The translations under genes were made by a program, and so were the position numbers. From the NCBI RefSeq assembly GCF_001641265.1, contig NW_020167520.1, positions 310,001 through 374,000 of the forward strand: 64,000 nt of DNA, given 5' to 3'. The notes under the pieces were generated by a model that searched no databases, had not been told where the DNA came from, and saw only the letters and a list, made by a program, of their open reading frames with translations. Below, in pieces: positions 29,741 through 40,177 of this stretch. The DNA comes from Pseudogymnoascus destructans (Eukaryota; Ascomycota; Leotiomycetes; Thelebolales; Thelebolaceae). Position 1 is the stretch's first letter; the number at the start of each line of letters is the position of its first letter.

Positions 29741-30195
29741 TGCCACTTAGCCTAATTAGGGCTAAGCTCCTAGACAACAATGCTACAATAGCCACCTTGC
29801 CTAATTGGGCTAAGTGGCCTACCCACCTACCTGCGCAAGTGATTTTTCAGGTGAATTCATCCTCAGGCATAAAGTTCTACTTTCTGTGGAGTGGTACTAA
29901 AATAGACAAGCTTAAAAGTCCCGTGACCCCGCGTGTGTCGCGTAAAGTTAAGTTTCATCTACGTTAGTCTTCCCATGACGCGCCCGATAACAAACAATCT
30001 AGTCCAACACACCCCATTGTTACCCACGTTTCTCCGGCTTCCCCAACTTCGACAGGGAGTTTGATTAAGCAAAACTAACAAGCCATGCGTGTGGCATAGT
30101 TCTATATTTCTACTAATTTTTAAACTCGAAAGCAACGCTTAAACAACAACTCCGAAATCTAGTGCAGACCCAAACTCCGCCACCAACCGTCCATA
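29741..30195. other. Upstream region of the Myb gene
   Basis: No gene recognised. The region from about 29,980 to 30,195 should contain the promoter and 5' UTR of the Myb-domain gene. The left part shows TAATTAGGCTAAG-type short inverted repeats. Confidence 0.4.
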
Positions 30196-32153
30196 ATGGC
30201 CCGTCGAACCTCATCGCGAGCAGCTAGCCATGATCAATATTCATCGCCACCCAAGCCCGACGCTTCCAGGCGCACTGTTCGAAGCCCACAGAAACGCTCA
30301 ACGCGCGCAACCCGCAGCCAGAGTCGAGATCTTGATGAGCCTTATGCGCAGGACCTGAGACAAGGCGGGGGCAGCGTGGACAGTGTAGGCAGCGACGCTA
30401 GCAGGGCGAACAATAGTCGCGGAAAGAAGGTGCGCGGTAATGCGCCAATACAACCAGGTAGGATTATTGAGGCAAAGGCGCAAGATTGCGATCTAACATA
30501 CGATCAGATTTATCAATGGTGGCCGAGGATGAAGAAATGCAAGGATCGCTCGAAAATGAAGAAGAGGCTCAGGAATTTCCCAGCGTTCAGCAACCTCCAG
30601 AGCCTATGCCGGGCCTTTCCGAAATATCACAGCCAGCGCCTTCGGCTAAGAAATCCCTTCTCCCTGCCGCTCAGATCCGTAGTACCTCGCGAGGAAGCAG
30701 GTGTGTGGAATCCATCTTTACCTCACGTTGTTAGATTTATTTAAATATGGCACGACCAGTTGAAGGTAACTCACTAAGCCGCGATACCCATGCTAACAGT
30801 CGCTTTAGTCTCTACTGGGGACCGACCAGCGTCAGCTATCTCTTCTCCAAAAATCCCCAGGCAAGTGCGGTGCCTCCTTCAAACCAGCAACAACTACAGC
30901 AGCAAGTCGCCGCTGGTCCCTCAGCACCCAAGACACCGCAGAATAGTGCGACGCGCCATTTACCCTCGACCGCCCCGGCGAAAACATCACAAGAAGAGCA
31001 CCCAGAAGCGGATGACAACAGGCACATACATTTCTCGAATGAGGATTTTGCAAACATGATGACAGAATATGACGCGGAGAAGAACAAAGAAAACAGGCCT
31101 CTCACTACCGAGGCCATCCCTCAAACGTCAGCAACAACACTTCCTGCAAACCCTCAACGCAAGTCCTTCATTGAGCGCCAACCCAGCGCCCATAGAGTAT
31201 CCCAAATCAGTGACTCCGACGCTGATTCTCAGCCGGATCCCACGGCCAAGCAACACGCCAAGCGCACACGAGAGGAACCCGAAGAAGTTTCTGAACACGA
31301 GGTAGAAGCGGCTATGGGTGAGGACGAAATCCCGGAAGATGATGGCTTCGAGCAGGACCGCGCCCGGCTACTTAGTCGCTTCCGGGACCCCCCTCCTGAG
31401 GTCATACAGGTCACAGGAGGTTCGCGCAAACGCGCAAGGATTCCCAGCCGCGTCGTTTCGCACGGTCCCGTAGGAGAAGTACAGTCCAGACAACCGCGCA
31501 TCGAGCCTACAGCGTCCAGATTGCAGCAGCAGCCCAGTTCCAGCCGAGTGCAAGGTAGCAATGTCGTTTCTCCTATCGAAGAGAAATTGAACGAGAGAAT
31601 TAAGGCGTACCATCAAGCGCAGCACCAAGCAACGCAGTATGATGCAGCGCGAGAAATGGCGGCGCAACAGGCGCAGGCGCGTCAGCTGAATATTGGTGCC
31701 CACAGGCCGACCCAAAGGCGGATGAAGTGGACACAAGACGAAGAGGCCGGGTTCATAAACCTGATAGGACGGTATGGGGTTGGCTGGGCAGCACTGCATG
31801 CGAGAGGTCACGCAGAGGGGATATTCGACGAATGTCGGAACCAGGGATCACTGAAGGACAAGGCTAGGAATATGAAAGTTGACTTCCTGATGTGAGTTGT
31901 CTTTTACCACCCCTCTCTCATTGCTGGTATTTCCATTGGCGAGGGCATTGGGGGATTGATGTGAGTATAGAAATAAGCTAATGATAATAGTTCGGGGGGA
32001 CCTCTCCCTGCGAATTTTGACCTCATTGCGATAGGGCAGAAGGAGAGAGATAAGGTGCTTAGCAGGGGCAAGAACCCCTATCGCAAGGAAGGCGAGCTCG
32101 TGGGTCAAGAAGCTATCGATATGGATGGGCAACCTAGAGGTGTCTTTGACTGA
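30196..32153 (+). CDS. Telobox-type Myb protein (Taz1/Tbf1-like), 566 aa
   Basis: Exons are 30,196-30,457, 30,508-30,700, 30,809-31,891 and 31,991-32,153, with introns of 50, 108 and 99 bp. All phases agree (1, 2, 2). The N-terminal 430 residues are basic and Gln/Pro-rich, apparently disordered (VRSPQKRSTRATRSQS). The C-terminal region holds one Myb/SANT repeat at about residues 455-510 (MKWTQDEEAGFINLIGRYGV) followed by SLKDKARNMKVDFL. This matches the telobox signature VDLKDKxRN of fungal and animal telomeric-repeat binders. A short conserved tail follows the last intron. Such proteins bind duplex telomeric repeats or act as Tbf1-type transcription factors. Which of these applies is not decidable here. 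The 108-bp and 99-bp intron borders are the least certain. Confidence 0.75.
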
Positions 32154-32590
32154 TCTCCTGTCTCTGTTTGTAGGGGCCGTATGACTGCAAATGGATGAGG
32201 TGGGTCGGGGTAGGGAGTTGGTCGTGTTTCTGTCTTTTCAATATACCCAAGAGGATCACAATGGATGAGTTTTTTCCGTCGTTCACAAGTGGGCTCACAA
32301 ACCCGTTTTATTTATATATGATAACTTTCCTTCGCGCCTTTACGGTTGTTTTGGATGATGGTAATGTTACGATATGAGGGGAGAGCTGTGTTGATTCGGG
32401 GAAATAATAGGTGTTTTGATATCATAATTACAATCAACATGGGGAGCTGGAGTCTTCCTTAGATTTTCCTCTTCGTAATAAGACTGGTCTTTTGATTGAA
32501 CCAAGTCACTTGCAACCCGTGGCAAGCACCTCACTAGATTGACCAGTTCACCAGTAAACCTATCACTGCCAGTACCGTATCTATACTATA
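32154..32590. other. 3' flank of the Myb gene, no other gene seen
   Basis: Nothing recognisable apart from the TA target dinucleotide at 32,589-32,590 that borders the pogo element. Confidence 0.5.
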
Positions 32591-34431
32591 CAGTAAATCT
32601 TCATAACGCGATACACGATTATGCGATAATCACGACAACACGATATTTTTCCTGGGAATCTTTGATTTCTCATACAAATCACGATATACAGAATATCAAG
32701 TCCTATTACGTCAATATCGTGTTATAGTATTCCTGTGTCCTTTTGTCGAAATGCCTCTAAAAAAGCAGCAGGCGATCACAAATGAGCACCGACATGCACC
32801 CGAAGCTGGCACCGAAGCCACTATCCTCGACCGTATCAGAAAGCCTGTATCGAATGGTTCTTCAGCCAATATAACCACCGTCTTACCCAGTCACAGTCTC
32901 TACATCTCTTGGCCCTTGATACGACAAAGTCGACAGTATCCAGCAGACTCCTACACACCAGGCCAAAGCTTGTCGACAGAAAGAACCAGCCTGGCCACTT
33001 CTTGAAGCAGTCCTTTACGACTGGCAGAGGCTTGTAGAGGAACGTGGGGCTATTACAACAACAGAGATTCTACAGAAGAAGGCGAAGGAGATCTGGGAAC
33101 AGCTTCCTGAATACAAAGACCAGCCTACACCAGAGTTCAGTTACGGCTGGATCATTAATTTCAGAAAAAGGCATAACATACGAGTTCACATCCAACACGG
33201 TGAAGCAGGGTCAGTTAGTGAGAGTGCAGAAGAAGAGATGCGAGCTTTCAGACTATTGCTGGGGATTTTGAGGAGGACAATATCTATAACATGGATGAGA
33301 CAGGGCTTTTCTGGAAGATGTCCCCTTCAAGAGGGTTGTCATCAACGTCAAGACCTGGAAGAAAGCACAACAAAGCTCGAATCACTGTTGTTATTTGTAC
33401 AAATGCTTCTGGATCAGATCGGTTTCCTCTATAGTTTATTGGGCATGCAAAAACACCAAGAGCTCTTCGAAACGTTAACATAGGATCTATGGGAGGAGTT
33501 TGGAAGTCAAACAAGAAAGCTTGGATGAATCAGTTCCTTATGGTTGAATGGTTACAAGCCTTTTACTTACATATCGGCACAACGAGGAGTGTACTTCTTA
33601 CCATGGACAACTTCTCAGCACATATTGCTGCTATTGAAGCAGCTCCACCTCCTTCAAATATTCGAATTCTCTGGCTTCCTCCAAACTCAACAAGTCGATT
33701 TCAACCCCTTGATAAAGGTAGTATTGCCTCCCTTAAAGCCGATTACCATCAACAGTGGCTTGAATACATGCTTAATGCATTTGAGAATAACATGAATCCC
33801 TTCAACTCTATTAACTTACACTTCGCTATTCGCTGGCTTCTTCGGTCCTGGCATCATGATGTTACAGATACAACAATATATAACTGCTTCCGAAAAAGCA
33901 CAATGCTTCGAAACCCAATACAGCTTTCAATCCAATCTCTTCCAGCACTCAACAACTTGTACAATCAAGTATGAAACTCTGGGCAAATTCATGACGCTAT
34001 GGATATTGCAAACTTCCTTAATCCAAGTGAAGAAAATATACACGGTAGTGGAGAGCAGGATCAAGATCAAGAGGCATTACAAGAAGTTCTTTCACATTAT
34101 ACTCAAGATGTTGAGGATCCTGGAGCTCAAGATGATGACGAAAGCAGTGAGCAAGTCTTGCTGCCTGTGCCAACAACTCAGTCAGCTTTACAAGCCACAC
34201 AAGTTCTGATTGAGTTTCTTGAGGCTGGGAATAGTGGCGTATTAAGTACGGAGTATTTAAGAACTTTAGAACGGCCTGAGCGGCTTGTCAAGGTTAAGCA
34301 GGCAAATGAGGGCATTCAAGGCACTTTGGACAGTTGGATAACGTAGTCACGTGTATTTGATACCGTGATAATCTTGTTAACACAATATGAAATTACGGGA
34401 TGCTATCCTTCGTGTTATCGAGATTTTACTG
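32591..34431 (+). mobile_element. pogo/Fot1-like DNA transposon, both ends present, transposase frameshifted
   Basis: The 1,841-bp element begins CAGTAAATCTTCATAACGCG and its reverse complement begins CAGTAAAATCTCGATAACAC. TA lies on both sides (32,589-32,590 and 34,432-34,433). The transposase starts at 32,751 (MPLKKQQAITNEHRHA) with a CENP-B-type HTH that changes frame (CIEWFFSQYNHRLTQSQ). The catalytic part includes NMDETGLFWKM, then TMDNFSAHIAAIEAAPPPSN, LPPNSTSRFQPLDKG and RWLLRSWHHDVTDTTIYNCF, with a separate acidic C-terminal frame ending TLDSWIT at 34,346. At least three frameshifts mean no active enzyme, but the ends could still be mobilised by a relative. Confidence 0.85.
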
Positions 34432-34536
34432 TACTACATTATAAAAGGCCAAGACTGATTGATTGGTTATCATTTGTCGAAATTCGGGATTGGCTATGTT
34501 AGGTTCTAGCCCCACTTCCTACTTCTATAGGCTTAA

Positions 34537-34785
34537 CGCATAGAGTTTTCCAGTAAACAATTTCCCGTCCGCTTATGCTTTGCTATGACTATTAATAAGT
34601 CTCAAGGCCAGTCGTTTAAGCATGTAGGTGTTGATCTATGGGCAGCTATGTTTAGTCATGGGCAGTTTTACGTTGCAATGTCATGGACGTCCTCCGTAGC
34701 TGGACTACAGGTCCTACTCCCTGAAGGAGAGGATAATACTACCCAGAATGTAGTATATCCTGAGGTTTTAGTTGGAATCAATTAG
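34537..34785 (+). pseudogene. Helitron Rep/helicase, extreme C-terminus
   Basis: The 82 open codons read [20 protein letters not shown], then [20 protein letters not shown] and [18 protein letters not shown], and end at TAG (34,783-34,785). The [10 protein letters not shown]...[10 protein letters not shown](L)SR pattern is the motif V/VI end of PIF1-type helicases in Helitrons. The canonical SR is replaced by SW here. The rest of the Rep/helicase is missing upstream (stop at 34,534). Confidence 0.8.
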
Positions 34786-35155
34786 ACGTACATCCTATAC
34801 TACTTCTTAGCCTCTAATGTCTACTTTTGAGGGTGTTTCTGTTCTGTTATGGCCATCTACGGTTATCTACAGGTGCTGTTGTCACCTATCCTTAAGAACC
34901 TATCCTTAACTATCCGTAAGACTTCACATCACATTTCTAATCATAATATACAGCACAATAAACAAAGGTAATTGCCCGTAGGTTTGTCATTTACTATTCT
35001 ACACTATTCTACAATAATATACGGCCCTTTGGCCCCCTCCCCCCCATTCTCCTGACAACAACACCTGTAGACAACCGTAGATGGCCGTAACAGAACAGAA
35101 ACACCCTCAAAAGTAGACATTAGAGGCTAAGAAGTAGTATAGGACATACGTCTAA
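34782..35155. repeat. 102-bp inverted repeat joining the Helitron tail to the Cys-rich gene
   Basis: The arms 34,782-34,883 and 35,054-35,155 are inverted copies of each other with about seven differences. They contain TCCTATACTACTTCTTAGCC and GTGTTTCTGTTCTGTTA. The 170-bp spacer ends in GGCCCTTTGGCCCCC. The left arm starts at the helicase stop codon. The right arm contains the last 12 codons and stop of the minus-strand gene at 35,120. Two converging Helitron-type 3' ends would explain this, but I see no clear hairpin-CTRR terminus. Confidence 0.75.
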
Positions 35156-36713
35156 CTTCGTCAGCTTTGAGGATGGGGTGCCAGCCGGGTTCATCTCCCT
35201 AGAGGGTGGAGAGGCACCCCGGAAATGGCAGATGGCAGCCGCAAGCTCCTCCGTAGGATTAAACCTACCACAGGAAGCAGCAGCAGCAGCGGCGACGCGA
35301 TCCACCAGGGCGGTCTGGGTGTTGCAGGGGGGGGACGGCGAGCGGGTGCGGGCGCAGCGGGACGGATGGCTATCCTTGAGCTGGGGAGCCGCGCGCTTAT
35401 GGCCCCCAGGGGCTTCCTCTGTAGGCGCCTCGTGGGCGCTTGGTGCAGCGGCCGCAGCAGGGCGGCCGGCACGCATGCCTTCTATCTATTAGTTATGGAC
35501 CACAAACAATAAGGATGAGGGGGGAAGGGAGGGGGGGCTTACCACGTCGTCCTGACAGACTGCCCGTAATGGGCGCAGAGGAGGGCGTGGACACGGGCGC
35601 GGACGGAGCCAGAAAGCCTATTCCATTGGTATTAGAACAATAATCAAAACAAGAGAGATAGAGAGAGAGAATACTTACTGCAGAGGTTGCAGCGCGCGCC
35701 TTCCCCACTGAAGTGGCAGTTCACACAACTACCACCAAGGTATCCCCCCCACGCGGATGCACTCAGAGAAGTGGCCATAACCAGCTGCACAGCTGCTGCA
35801 CTGCAGCTGCACCAGCTCCCCAACTGTATACCCAACTGCTGCTTCGAGGTTTTGCATCCTCAACAAATTGGGAGGGTCGTTGGAGTCGAGGGCGCGAATT
35901 CCAAATGTTGGGCGTCAGGGAGGGCGATGAGGCCGGCGAGGGCATGGGAGTGGTGGGGTTCCTCTAACAAGCCAGACTGCAGCAGCTGCAGTGCCATCTG
36001 CTGGCCTTGGGTTGGAGAGTCGAGGACGATTGGACGTGGTAAACCTATCCAGTTGTTAGTATCTATCTATCTTGCGGGGGAGGGGTGTTACTTACTTCTT
36101 ACGGCCATAGCTGGGCATGCCGGTGTTGCGGGCGACAGGCAGGCCACAAGTTCTGGCGCCGTCGAGGGGCGCACCGGAGACGACACAGGGTCGGGTGGCG
36201 GCGACGTTGGGGTGGTCATCGGAGGCTTTGGCGGCACAGAGGGCTCATCACCTATCGAGTTGTTAGTATCTATCTATCGATTGTGCGGGGGGAGGGGTGT
36301 TACTTACTGGTCGGTGTTGCGGTCGGTGTTGCGGTCGGTGTTGCGGTCGGTGTTGCGGTCGGTGTTGCGGTCGGTGTTGCGGTCGAGGTCATATCTGTAG
36401 CGGCGGAGGTTGGGGTTGGGACAGTCGACTCGGAGGCAGCTTCATCTATCCAGTTATTAGTATCTATCTATCAATTGATCAGAGAGAGGGGTGTTACTTA
36501 CCAGTTGCCGTTGTTGCGGCGCCAGCTTCAGTCGTGGCGGTGGTCATGGTAGTGGTGGTGAGGGTGTTGGCGGGGGCGATGGCAGCCAGATCTTTTATCT
36601 GAAGGTTAGTATACAGTAATCAATCAAACAAAACAAAGGAAAAGGAAGGAATTGAACTTACTGGTGGCTTTTAGGCCAGAAGCCTTGGTGGTGGGGGTGG
36701 TGGTGGTGGCCAT
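35120..36713 (-). CDS. Cys-rich Thr/Pro-rich protein gene, seven exons, three near-identical introns, one in-frame TGA
   Basis: Exons are 36,662-36,713, 36,502-36,591, 36,308-36,445, 36,096-36,251, 35,679-36,044, 35,543-35,617 and 35,120-35,481. All six introns are phase 1 and the joins keep frame over 412 codons. The N-terminal half is low-complexity (MATTTTPTTK, then TATPTATP repeats, then PPKPPMTTPTSPPPDPVSSP). The C-terminal half has paired Cys (GSWCSCSAAA ... GGSCVNCHFSGEGARCNLCS), resembling the fungal DUF3716-type zinc-binding proteins (from memory). A TGA at 35,860-35,862 (PIC*GCK) interrupts one Cys pair. CGA-to-TGA is the simplest origin. The final 12 codons fall in the inverted repeat. 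The start ATG is the first in frame, and the acceptor of intron 1 at 36,592 was chosen to keep frame. Confidence 0.6.
36045..36501 (-). repeat. Three near-identical phase-1 introns (introner-like)
   Basis: Introns 36,446-36,501 (56 bp), 36,252-36,307 (56 bp) and 36,045-36,095 (51 bp) all begin GTAAGTAACACCCCT. They share GATAGATAGATACTAA around the branch site and end ACTGGATAG or ACTCGATAG. They differ mainly in the pyrimidine run after CACCCC. The flanking exons (138, 156 and 366 bp downstream of each) show no similarity to one another, so exon duplication does not explain the identity. Introns 1, 5 and 6 of the same gene are different in sequence. Confidence 0.75.
36309..36384 (-). repeat. 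12-bp coding minisatellite (TATP repeats)
   Basis: About six perfect copies of GGTCGGTGTTGC on the plus strand encode Thr-Ala-Thr-Pro repeats on the minus strand in exon 3 of the Cys-rich gene. The unit length keeps frame, so copy number can vary without breaking the protein. Confidence 0.8.
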
Positions 36714-37219
36714 CGTGTTGTTGAAGAAGAAGGAAAGTGAGGTTGGTGGGGGGTTGTGGAAATATTCACGTTTGACGCGTTGGGGTCACGTGACCAATGC
36801 CCAATTATGTGCTTTTATGGCTTCACGGCAGGCTGCTTACAAACTGGCGCCCACGGCACCGGTCGACAATACTCGTATCCCACACTTGACCACTTTTGTT
36901 GCGTACACACACGCCAAGGAGACACCATCAATAGCTTTCGAAGTGCCTACTTCGACGTCGGCTATACATTTAGTAGGAACTAGGGTGAACAGAGAGCATT
37001 CTGCTATCTGGTAGCAAGATGCACTCAGTCACAAAAGAACCTGCTCTAGATGCCAAGTAAAGCACAGCACCGGCAATGTCCCTGCAGAAGCATTAGCATT
37101 CGATCAATTTAAGCATACCTCTTCTGTGCCTGCTCGTGTAGCGGGAATAGCTTGCTATGGCAAAGAGCCGTGACGCTGACATCTCCCTCTGGGGTGTAGG
37201 CCTACTCCCATATAAGCTT
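36714..37219. other. Upstream region of the Cys-rich gene, no further gene recognised
   Basis: One open stretch (plus strand, 36,756-36,983) has no recognisable product. The CACGTGA at about 36,786 is a possible regulatory site but unsupported. Confidence 0.35.
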
Positions 37220-37501
37220 CTACTCAACTGTCAAAGGACCTTGTTTTTTTCTATCACATACCTCTGTCATCTCTGTTACAAATGTACCAGGGGCAATAGC
37301 ATTGGCCCGGATGCTATGTTTGGCATACTCTGATGACAAAGTCTTCATCAAGTGGTTCAGAGCAGTCTTACTGGCGTTGTAGACATAGCTAGGAGCTTCA
37401 GCTCGGCGCAAGCCATCAAAACTAGTAGTACTAATGAACTGACTCTGTAGCAGTCCAGACTTTCCTATGCTGTCAGGGTGCATATTGCTAGCTCTTAGCA
37501 A
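37220..37501 (-). pseudogene. Short-chain dehydrogenase/reductase (SDR), C-terminal fragment
   Basis: The minus strand reads LLQSQFISTTSFDGLRRAEA, then PSYVYNASKTALNHLMKTLS and SIRANAIAPGTFVTEMTE. This holds the SDR active-site YxxxK (Y-N-A-S-K) and the conserved RxNAIAPGxxxTxMT segment. The Rossmann nucleotide-binding half that should lie upstream (beyond 37,501) is absent. That side is occupied by a MITE-like element and AT-rich DNA. It is a truncated, non-functional piece unless joined to an undetected exon. Confidence 0.75.
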
Positions 37502-37531
37502 GCCTAAGAAGGTGCAGTGTTATCAATAGTA

Positions 37532-37924
37532 TAATGTATTTCACAGGCGAAGCGATCACTGAACTTCCCACCTAAAATTGAGAAATTTACAAGATAATAA
37601 CTCAACAACAACTTCATAATATCTTCTAAAAATGTGTGTGTATCCTTATATATACACGTAGATTCCTTTATTTTAGGCTTTAAAGCAATTAGACTAGTAG
37701 ATATTGAAATATAAAGACCTAGTCTAATCAGTGCCTAAACTTAATATCTTAAGAACTACTGAATAGATTATTCCTAAATGATTAGGTACAAATTCAACTA
37801 AATAGAAAAGGCTAGAAATACATTTTTAATATATATTATTAAGTTGTTGTTAAGTTATTATCTTGTAAATTTCTCAATTTTAGGTGGGAAGTTCAGCAAT
37901 CGCTTCGCCTATGAAATACGTTAT
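37532..37924. mobile_element. MITE-like element with ~80-bp terminal inverted repeats
   Basis: The left arm (about 37,532-37,612) reads GTATTTCACAGGCGAAGCGA and continues through CCCACCTAAAATTGAGAAAT. The right arm (37,845-37,924) is its inverted copy with a handful of changes. The roughly 230-bp centre is AT-rich with no ORF. It has the size and structure of a miniature inverted-repeat element. A TA dinucleotide can be placed at each end, but the exact target duplication is unclear because the ends are themselves AT-rich. 37,925-38,231 shows no gene. Confidence 0.75.
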
Positions 37925-38231
37925 GGTTTCTTAGCAATATGCCACAGTAATTACTATAGTCATAATCTGTTAAGTCGATAGCTCAGCTCCTGTAAATAAT
38001 ATCAAGATAGCATAAATATTAAGATATCAAATTTTACGTGACATCTATATAAAATGAGGCTATTTACATAAACCAGCCATCTAAGGTTCCCTATGCCTTA
38101 GAATTGGCTACTATAAGCCCTAACTCTCTCTTAAACTTCTCAAAGGACTGTAAATATACTGCTGCCTCCTTTGTGCCACTATTCCTAGATTCCATGAACT
38201 TAATCAGGCGTTGTATATTGATGTGCAGCTT

Positions 38232-38721
38232 TGTAATGGTGGGTGCACCAGATGTGAGAATCTAGCCACCCAAGGAAGGGGTGATTTTACTAAGACAACA
38301 CACTATCTTAGGAAACAGAGCCAAAGGGTCGTAGCTTAGACTATTCCACAATGCAGCAATCAGGTGTATGATGTAGTGGAGCGGTTTAGACAAGTTGTAA
38401 CAAATGTTAAGTCTGAGAACTCAGGGATAAGTCCTCTGACTTATGATGTAGTGGAGCGGTTTAGACAAGTTGTAACAAATGTTAAGTCTGAGAACTCAGG
38501 GATAAGCACCTCACTGACTTTTCAGAAACAAAGAACAACAAGATCAATGCTTGGAAGCTTGTAAAAGACGTAGAAGTATGTGCTAGTCAATTTACTGTAT
38601 TGTCTGCTTGCCCTTTCTTAAGGAAAGGGCAATCCTATTTATGCCAAAGGAGTGTAGTTCTCTCATTTTCCATGACTTTCCATGACTAACCAGGCTTGGT
38701 AAATGTATTAGAAATCAAGTG
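38232..38721 (+). repeat. LTR family A, truncated copy with an internal tandem duplication
   Basis: It starts TGTAATGGTGGGTGCACC like the other copies. It loses homology at about 38,721 (AATCAAGTGC|ACACGC), where a pogo fragment takes over. A segment of about 77 bp (ATGATGTAGTGGAGCGG ... CTCAGGGATAAG) is present twice in tandem at about 38,364-38,440 and 38,441-38,517. Confidence 0.8.
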
Positions 38722-39169
38722 CACACGCGATTGAATTCGTTGCTGCCATATAATAAGGAGTCACTCCACTTCTGGCCACTGTCCAACTCATAGTCATGAT
38801 CCCGTAGGTTGTATAGCTTTGTCTAGGTCTTCAAAATGTGAGCTTAAAGACTCGGAAACTGTCGACTGACTGAGTTTATGGCCGTAGTTCTGAGAGAACC
38901 ATTTGATACATTGCTTTTGAGAAGGCTTCGGGTGTTGTTGATGTGCCCACTTGCATAGAGCCCGGCGTTGCTCAATAGTTATTGCAAATCGTTTCATCAT
39001 TTCAAGGTCTGGATGGGAACACCATAGCACAGATAAAGCGATATTCAGGAAAGGGAGCACCAATATCGTGAGTATCGGTAATTGTATGGTGGTGTTGTCG
39101 GGACCAGGAAAAATATCGCAATAATGAAGTTATCACTTAATCGAGAATCGTTATAATGGTGCTTTACTG
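38722..39169 (-). pseudogene. pogo/Fot1-like element, 5' end with HTH domain only
   Basis: On the minus strand the element starts CAGTAAAGCACCATTATAAC at 39,169, next to TA at 39,170-39,171. It encodes MMKRFAITIEQRRALCKWAH and QKQCIKWFSQNYGHKLSQST at 38,794-39,002, a CENP-B/pogo HTH. It is cut at 38,722 by the junction with the family A LTR. The terminal repeat is the same CAGTAAA type as in the 32.6-kb element. Confidence 0.75.
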
Positions 39170-39327
39170 TATCTACACAGTGCGGGCGTGGTGCGAAAAA
39201 TACGAGAGGACGCATGTCCGCTGCAAGGTGTTCGTTGTTGCTTATGCGAGGTGGTATGTTCGCATTTTTCACTTCTCCGGCTGCCTGGTCTCTGTTCTAC
39301 AACAACCAAACACTAAACACTAACACC

Positions 39328-39579
39328 CTACGATTGATGAATCTTTGCTGTAGAAGCATGCCGCTGGCGTCGTATTATGGTCCTATTGTGGGTATAGCCA
39401 GAACGTCCGATATAATTCGGTTTGGGCCGGTGGATGCTGCAAAATCTTATCCGAGCTTTCTTCGAGAGATAACGCCTTCTTTTTCGGATGCTGAGATTGC
39501 ATGAACGGCGAGAATCTTGGATGGGTTTCTTTTGGTGCCGCAAGGCCAACTCGACTGTACTGATATCTCGCTGTACCAT
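39328..39579 (-). CDS. Small basic hypothetical ORF
   Basis: Starting at an ATG in good context (AAAAATGG), 83 codons read VQRDISTVELALRHQKKPIQ and continue very basic (SIRKRRRYLSKKARIRF). No domain is recognised. An overlapping plus-strand ORF (39,214-39,504) is equally open, so strand assignment is uncertain. 39,580-40,177 shows no gene. Confidence 0.2.
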   Translation of the reverse strand: MVQRDISTVELALRHQKKPIQDSRRSCNLSIRKRRRYLSKKARIRFCSIHRPKPNYIGRSGYTHNRTIIRRQRHASTAKIHQS

Positions 39580-40177
39580 TTTTGGTTGTGGCAGAAGTGG
39601 TAGATAAAAAGTTGAACAAGAATGAGAGTCGAGTATGAGCAAGGAGTAAAAGAACGAAGAGAAGGGTAAAGAAAATACTCGGGGTAAAGAACGAGGAGGA
39701 AGGATGAGGAGGAAATGGACCGAGGTTAGAGATGGCGCTATGGACAAGGCACAGTTGTTGGAGTGTGAGACACGTTCTGGTGTTATAACCATTAATGATA
39801 ACGAGGCAAGTATATCCACCTGTGTTAGACCACCCCTATCGTTGCTCCACAGCAGTGGGTAATACAAGGGGGGCTAGTCGAGAACTGCTGAAAGAAGCGA
39901 TGAGGGGTTCCCCGCAATTGTGAGCCCTGGAGCATTCCCCATGCTCAACCTCCCATATTAGAGCTGAACTCATCAACGCCAGGCTGCCCACATTTACCGA
40001 GTGTTATACCCTCATATGGCCAGTACTCTAAAGAACTTAGTTGATTTATTTATAGACTCTCCTTGCACTTCACGTACGGTGGTAGATTATGTACACAGAG
40101 GCCAAGCTCGAAAGTATGCTAAACAAAAGAAAACATAATTGCGCAGCAGGACTGGTTAAAACTCGCCATCACGGAAA

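Noticed and set aside
34884..35053. A clean Helitron 3' terminus (hairpin plus CTRR) in the spacer
   Set aside because: Short palindromes such as GGCCCTTTGGCC exist, but none is followed by CTRR at the expected distance in both orientations.
35763..35945. Alternative frame in exon 5 of the Cys-rich gene avoiding the TGA
   Set aside because: It would lose the paired-Cys segment and break the phase of both neighbouring introns. A point nonsense change is simpler.
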